From Solirubrobacteraceae bacterium (GTDB taxonomy: Bacteria; Actinomycetota; Thermoleophilia; Solirubrobacterales; Solirubrobacteraceae): a stretch of DNA of 16,126 bases. Position 1 is the stretch's first letter. Every line of letters starts with the position of its first letter. The translations under genes and the position numbers were made by a program. The stretch covers positions 1-16,126 of the forward strand of contig JADGPO010000108.1 in the NCBI GenBank assembly GCA_017882405.1. The letters run 5' to 3'. This document shows positions 13,425 to 16,126 of this stretch, piece after piece. The notes below the pieces were generated by a model. The model saw nothing but the letters and a program-made list of their open reading frames with translations. It searched no databases and was not told where the DNA came from.

Positions 13425-14873
13425 GTGACGATAGACGAGAGCGGTCGGCTCGACGCGTCCGGGAGGAGTGACAGCGGGAATCGAACCCAGCCGCCCCAGG
13501 CCGAGACCCCGCGGCGTCGGCGATCCACCACCCGCGACATCGAGCGCTACGCAGCCTTGTTCGCGCAGCGCACCAAGGTGATGCGCTCTTCGGCGATGCG
13601 CGACCTGATGGCGCTGACCGAACGCGACGACGTGATCTCGCTGGCCGGCGGCATGCCTGACACCTCGACGTTCCCGCCCGACTCCTATGCGGCGCTGATG
13701 CGAACTGTCGCCGTCGACTCGTGCGCGCGGGCGCTGCAGTACGGGCCGACCGAGGGCTTTCAGCGCGTCAAGACGTGCATCGCGCAGGTGATGGCGGCCG
13801 AGGGCATGCAGATCGACACCGACGAGGTGCTGGTCACCGCCGGCGGTCAGCAGGTGATCGACCTGGTCTGCAAGACGCTGGTGGATCCGGGCGACGTGAT
13901 CGTCGCCGAGGCGCCCACCTACCCGGGCGCGATCCCCACGTTCTGCGCGTATGAGGCCGACGTCGTGCAGGTGACGATGGACCGCGACGGAATGCGCGTC
14001 GACGAGCTGGAGGATCTGCTGGACTCGCTGGAGCGCGAGGGCCGCCGGCCGAAGTTCATCTACACGGTCCCCAACTTCCACAACCCGGCGGGCGTGACGA
14101 TGTCGCTCGAACGCCGGCGCGAGCTGGTGCGGATCGCGGGCGAGCGGGAACTGATCGTGCTCGAGGACAACCCCTACGGCCTGCTGCGCTACGAGGGCGA
14201 TCCGCTGCCGACGCTGCACTCGCTCGACGACGAGTTCATCATCTACGCCTCCACGTTCTCCAAGATCCTCTCCCCCGGCCTGCGGCTCGGGTGGGCGGCG
14301 GCGCCCTCGCCGATCCTGCACAAGATGCAGATCGGCAAGCAGGGGTCCGATTTGTCCTCGTCGTCGATCTCGCAGTACTTCGTCACCGCGTACTTCGACG
14401 CGGGCCCGTGGGAGGACTACGTCCACTCGCTGCGCGAGATCTACCGCCGCCGGCGCGACGTGATGCTCGACGCGCTGGCCGAGCATTTCCCACGAGAGGC
14501 GGAATGGACCCACCCCCGGGGCGGCCTGTTCATCTGGGCGACGATGCCCGACTACATCGACACCACCGACCTGCTGGCCCGCGCCCTGCAGGAGCACGTG
14601 GCGTTCGTGCCCGGGCGCGCCGCCTACGTCGACGGCCGCGGCGGATCGGCGATGCGGCTGAACTTCTCCGGCGTCGGGGAGGACCTGATCCGCGAGGGCG
14701 TGCGCCGGATCGGGGAGGTCGTCCGCGAACAGGTGGCGATGTACGGCACGCTCACCGGCGCAGCCCCGGCCCCGTCGCCGTCGCGGTCAGAGCCGGGGCG
14801 GGCGGGCCTTGTCTCGGAGGAGCTGGCCAGCGTGCACCCGCTGCCCCGCGGGCAGCGCCGGCGCGCCGGCTGA
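13425..14873 (+). CDS. PLP-dependent aminotransferase, fold type I (LysN / 2-aminoadipate type)
   Basis: Cytosolic aminotransferase of 482 residues from GTG. The family core starts at YAALFAQRTKVMRSSAMRDL (about 42-61). It has the substrate/PLP region ISLAGGMPDTSTFP, GGQQ (140-143) of the cofactor phosphate site, N220-P221 (NFHNPAGVT), D248 (LEDNPYG), and Schiff-base K280 in YASTFSKILSPGLRLGW. A late RLNFSG supplies the carboxylate-binding Arg. Relatives act on 2-aminoadipate, aromatic or branched-chain amino acids; the substrate is not decidable here. The first 40 residues are polar and Arg-rich and may not be translated if a later start is used. No MocR-type DNA-binding domain is fused. The C-terminal 45 residues are Pro/Arg-rich. 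It converges on the BFN gene with 10 bp between stops. Confidence 0.92.
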   Translation: MTIDESGRLDASGRSDSGNRTQPPQAETPRRRRSTTRDIERYAALFAQRTKVMRSSAMRDLMALTERDDVISLAGGMPDTSTFPPDSYAALMRTVAVDSCARALQYGPTEGFQRVKTCIAQVMAAEGMQIDTDEVLVTAGGQQVIDLVCKTLVDPGDVIVAEAPTYPGAIPTFCAYEADVVQVTMDRDGMRVDELEDLLDSLEREGRRPKFIYTVPNFHNPAGVTMSLERRRELVRIAGERELIVLEDNPYGLLRYEGDPLPTLHSLDDEFIIYASTFSKILSPGLRLGWAAAPSPILHKMQIGKQGSDLSSSSISQYFVTAYFDAGPWEDYVHSLREIYRRRRDVMLDALAEHFPREAEWTHPRGGLFIWATMPDYIDTTDLLARALQEHVAFVPGRAAYVDGRGGSAMRLNFSGVGEDLIREGVRRIGEVVREQVAMYGTLTGAAPAPSPSRSEPGRAGLVSEELASVHPLPRGQRRRAG

Positions 14874-14883
14874 CCGGCGGCGG

Positions 14884-15372
14884 CTAGTCGTCGGAGGCGA
14901 AGTCCTCCGGGGTGACCCGGTCCAGGAAGTCCTTGAACTTCTCCACGACCTCCTCGGTGTCCTCGACCTCGTGCTCGAACTCGATCGCGGACTCGGTGAT
15001 CACCTCGTCGGCGGCGAAGATCGGGGCGCCCGAGCGGACGGCGAGGGCCAGCGCGTCGGAGGGGCGGGAGTCGATCTCCAGCTCGCGGCCGCCGGCGCGG
15101 AGGCTGATCGAGGCGTAGAAGGTGTTCTCGCGCAGCTCGGTGACGGACACGCGGGTGCACTCCACCTCCAGCTCGCCGAGCACGTCGGAAAGCAGGTCGT
15201 GGGTCATCGGGCGCGGCGTGGATGCGCCCTGAAGCTTCATCAGGATCGCCGCAGCCTCCGGGTGACCGATCCAGATCGGCAGGAACTTGTTGCTCTCGAC
15301 GGTCTTGAGCAGCACGATCGGCTGCTTGCCGACCATGTCGAAGCTCACGCCGTAGATCACCATCTCGTGCAA
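14884..15372 (-). CDS. Bifunctional nuclease (BFN, DUF151) family protein
   Basis: Protein of 162 residues from a TTG start. The BFN fold is recognised from YGVSFDMVGKQPIVLLK, LPIWIGHPEAAAILMKL (31-47), TPRPMTHDL and DSRPSDALALAVRSGAPIF (101-119), followed by an acidic C-terminal tail rich in Glu/Asp. Plant and bacterial members have been reported to show DNase/RNase activity or to act as regulators; the function here is not established. The TTG at 15372 is preferred because GAGAGG ends 8 bases upstream. An ATG at 15363 is in frame but too far from that site. A longer frame up to 15498 would run through the TATACT promoter and is disfavoured. Confidence 0.9.
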   Translation of the reverse strand: MHEMVIYGVSFDMVGKQPIVLLKTVESNKFLPIWIGHPEAAAILMKLQGASTPRPMTHDLLSDVLGELEVECTRVSVTELRENTFYASISLRAGGRELEIDSRPSDALALAVRSGAPIFAADEVITESAIEFEHEVEDTEEVVEKFKDFLDRVTPEDFASDD

Positions 15373-15399
15373 CGCGTACGCCTCTCGTCGGGTCGGCCA

Positions 15400-15415
15400 A
15401 GTATAGGCACGTGCC
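15400..15415 (-). promoter_or_regulatory. Promoter of the BFN gene with palindromic candidate operator
   Basis: TATACT (15405-15400, minus strand) is an almost perfect -10 box; transcription would start near 15393, about 20 bases before the TTG. Directly upstream, GGCACGTGCC (15406-15415) is a perfect 10-bp palindrome lying in the spacer where a repressor would block polymerase. No good -35 box is visible. Confidence 0.5.
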
Positions 15416-15496
15416 CCGGGCCAGCCGGCGATCGACGCGGCGCAGAGGAATGCAGCGCGACGTGGTCCGGGGCCGTAAGCTAACCGCCTAACGCTC

Positions 15497-16090
15497 ATGA
15501 GTGGTCAAGGCGAGACGATCGCGGTGGGCCGCCGCCCGCAGCCGGGCGGTCGGCGCCCCGCGCCCGGGCGCCTGGCGCTGGTGCAGGCGTTCGTCAACAG
15601 CCACTACGACCTGGAGTACGACCACGGGGCCGAGCTGCTGGGCTCGCCCTCGGCCCTGGTCGCCTGGCTGCAGCGCGCCGGGCTTCTGGCCGGCTTCCCC
15701 GAGGCCGACGATCTCGACGTCCAAAGTGCGCTCGCCGTGCGCGAGGGGCTCCGTGCGCTGGCCCGGGACGGCGCCGGATGGCCGGCCCGGTTTCACCAGG
15801 CCATGCGCGGAGCGGCGGTCGAGGTCCGCGCGACGTCCGCCGGAGAGCTGCACTTCGTGGCCGCGCCGGGCACCGGCGTCGCCGGCGCGCTGGGGGTGCT
15901 GCTGGCGATTGCCGCCGTGGCCGTGGCCGACGGCAGCTGGTCGCGGTTGAAGATCTGCCGCGGACACGACTGCGGCTGGGCGTTCTACGACGGCTCGCGC
16001 AACCGCTCGGGACGCTGGTGCTCGATGTCGGTGTGCGGCGGGCGAGCCAAGGCCCGCAGCCACTACCACCGCCGGACCTCGGGGGTGTGA
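15497..16090 (+). CDS. ABATE / CGNR zinc-finger domain protein
   Basis: Putative transcriptional regulator or stress protein of 197 residues. The N-terminal ABATE-like part (about 25-150) starts RLALVQAFVNSHYDLEY and includes LLGSPSALVAWLQRAGLL. The C-terminal zinc finger has C154 and C159 (CRGHDC), C175 (WCSMSV) and C180 (CGGR), followed by a basic tail, RAKARSHYHRR. The Asn of the eponymous CGNR is Gly here. The family occurs widely in actinomycetes and is thought to bind DNA; no target is known. The ATG at 15497 is 124 bp from the divergent BFN start. A TAAGCT hexamer at 15476-15481 could be its -10 with a short leader; no clear ribosome site is seen. The 36 bases after its stop hold nothing recognisable. 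Confidence 0.9.
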   Translation: MSGQGETIAVGRRPQPGGRRPAPGRLALVQAFVNSHYDLEYDHGAELLGSPSALVAWLQRAGLLAGFPEADDLDVQSALAVREGLRALARDGAGWPARFHQAMRGAAVEVRATSAGELHFVAAPGTGVAGALGVLLAIAAVAVADGSWSRLKICRGHDCGWAFYDGSRNRSGRWCSMSVCGGRAKARSHYHRRTSGV

Positions 16091-16126
16091 GCTGCGAGGG
16101 CTGGCGGCACCCGTCCAGCTGGTGGC

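Noticed and set aside
13474..13489. Second T-arm-like word (GGTTCGATTCCC on the minus strand)
   Set aside because: The stem is only partly paired, no other tRNA arms or CCA end are found, and it lies in the N-terminal coding part of the aminotransferase.
15373..15498. Upstream ATG at 15498 for the BFN protein
   Set aside because: That start precedes a near-consensus TATACT promoter and would add about 40 residues not typical of the family.
1..16126. CRISPR array, insertion sequence, prophage, toxin-antitoxin or known defence genes
   Set aside because: No regular spacer repeats, transposase motifs, phage genes or recognisable defence domains were seen. All substantial frames are explained by chromosomal families.

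Overview
The window is high-GC, gene-dense bacterial DNA with 14 protein genes, one of them cut by the left edge, and no RNA genes. Gene content and style suggest an actinomycete-type bacterium, possibly class Thermoleophilia (Solirubrobacterales/Gaiellales-like). The cues are an aa3-type oxidase locus headed by a cupredoxin, GTG/TTG starts, candidate leaderless promoters of TAnnnT type, a DUF4126 protein, a BFN/DUF151 protein, an ABATE/CGNR regulator and a Thr/Arg-rich extracytoplasmic linker. The taxon is inferred from style, not from a marker gene.

Layout. (1) 1-2776, minus strand: a respiratory operon read as COX2-like cupredoxin, cytochrome c oxidase subunit II, then subunit I, which runs off the left edge. 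(2) 2777-2914: a divergent control region with three direct repeats at an exact 11-bp period, like a PhoB/OmpR-family operator. (3) 2915-4674, plus strand: an OmpR/PhoB-type response regulator and an overlapping sensor kinase. (4) 4651-8105, minus strand: an AI-2E/PerM-like permease with a C-terminal zinc ribbon, an ABC ATPase and its ABC-2 permease. (5) 8117-8914, plus strand: a YmdB-family metallophosphoesterase whose start lies 11 bp from that of the divergent permease. (6) 8911-13403, minus strand: a DUF4126 membrane protein, a type I phosphodiesterase/nucleotide pyrophosphatase-like enzyme, a GtrA-family membrane protein, and a large polytopic GT-C-like protein with an extracytoplasmic PepSY-like domain. 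(7) 13425-14873, plus strand: a fold-type I PLP aminotransferase. (8) 14884-15372, minus strand: a BFN (DUF151) protein. (9) 15497-16090, plus strand: an ABATE/CGNR zinc-finger protein.

How the parts may work together. The two-component pair sits head to head with the oxidase operon, and the repeat array between them is well placed for the regulator to control its own promoter and perhaps the oxidase. The GtrA, GT-C-like and phosphodiesterase genes look like a small envelope-glycan or lipid-linked-sugar group. The remaining genes are probably independent housekeeping or accessory units packed very tightly: three convergent pairs overlap or nearly touch, and two divergent pairs share 11-21 bp.

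The points most worth a second look are the 11-bp-period operator, an oxidase subunit I that by eye lacks the canonical D- and K-channel residues and has about 105 extra N-terminal residues, and the paralogous cupredoxin with a partly lost CuA site. I found no CRISPR array, insertion sequence, phage gene or defence system.
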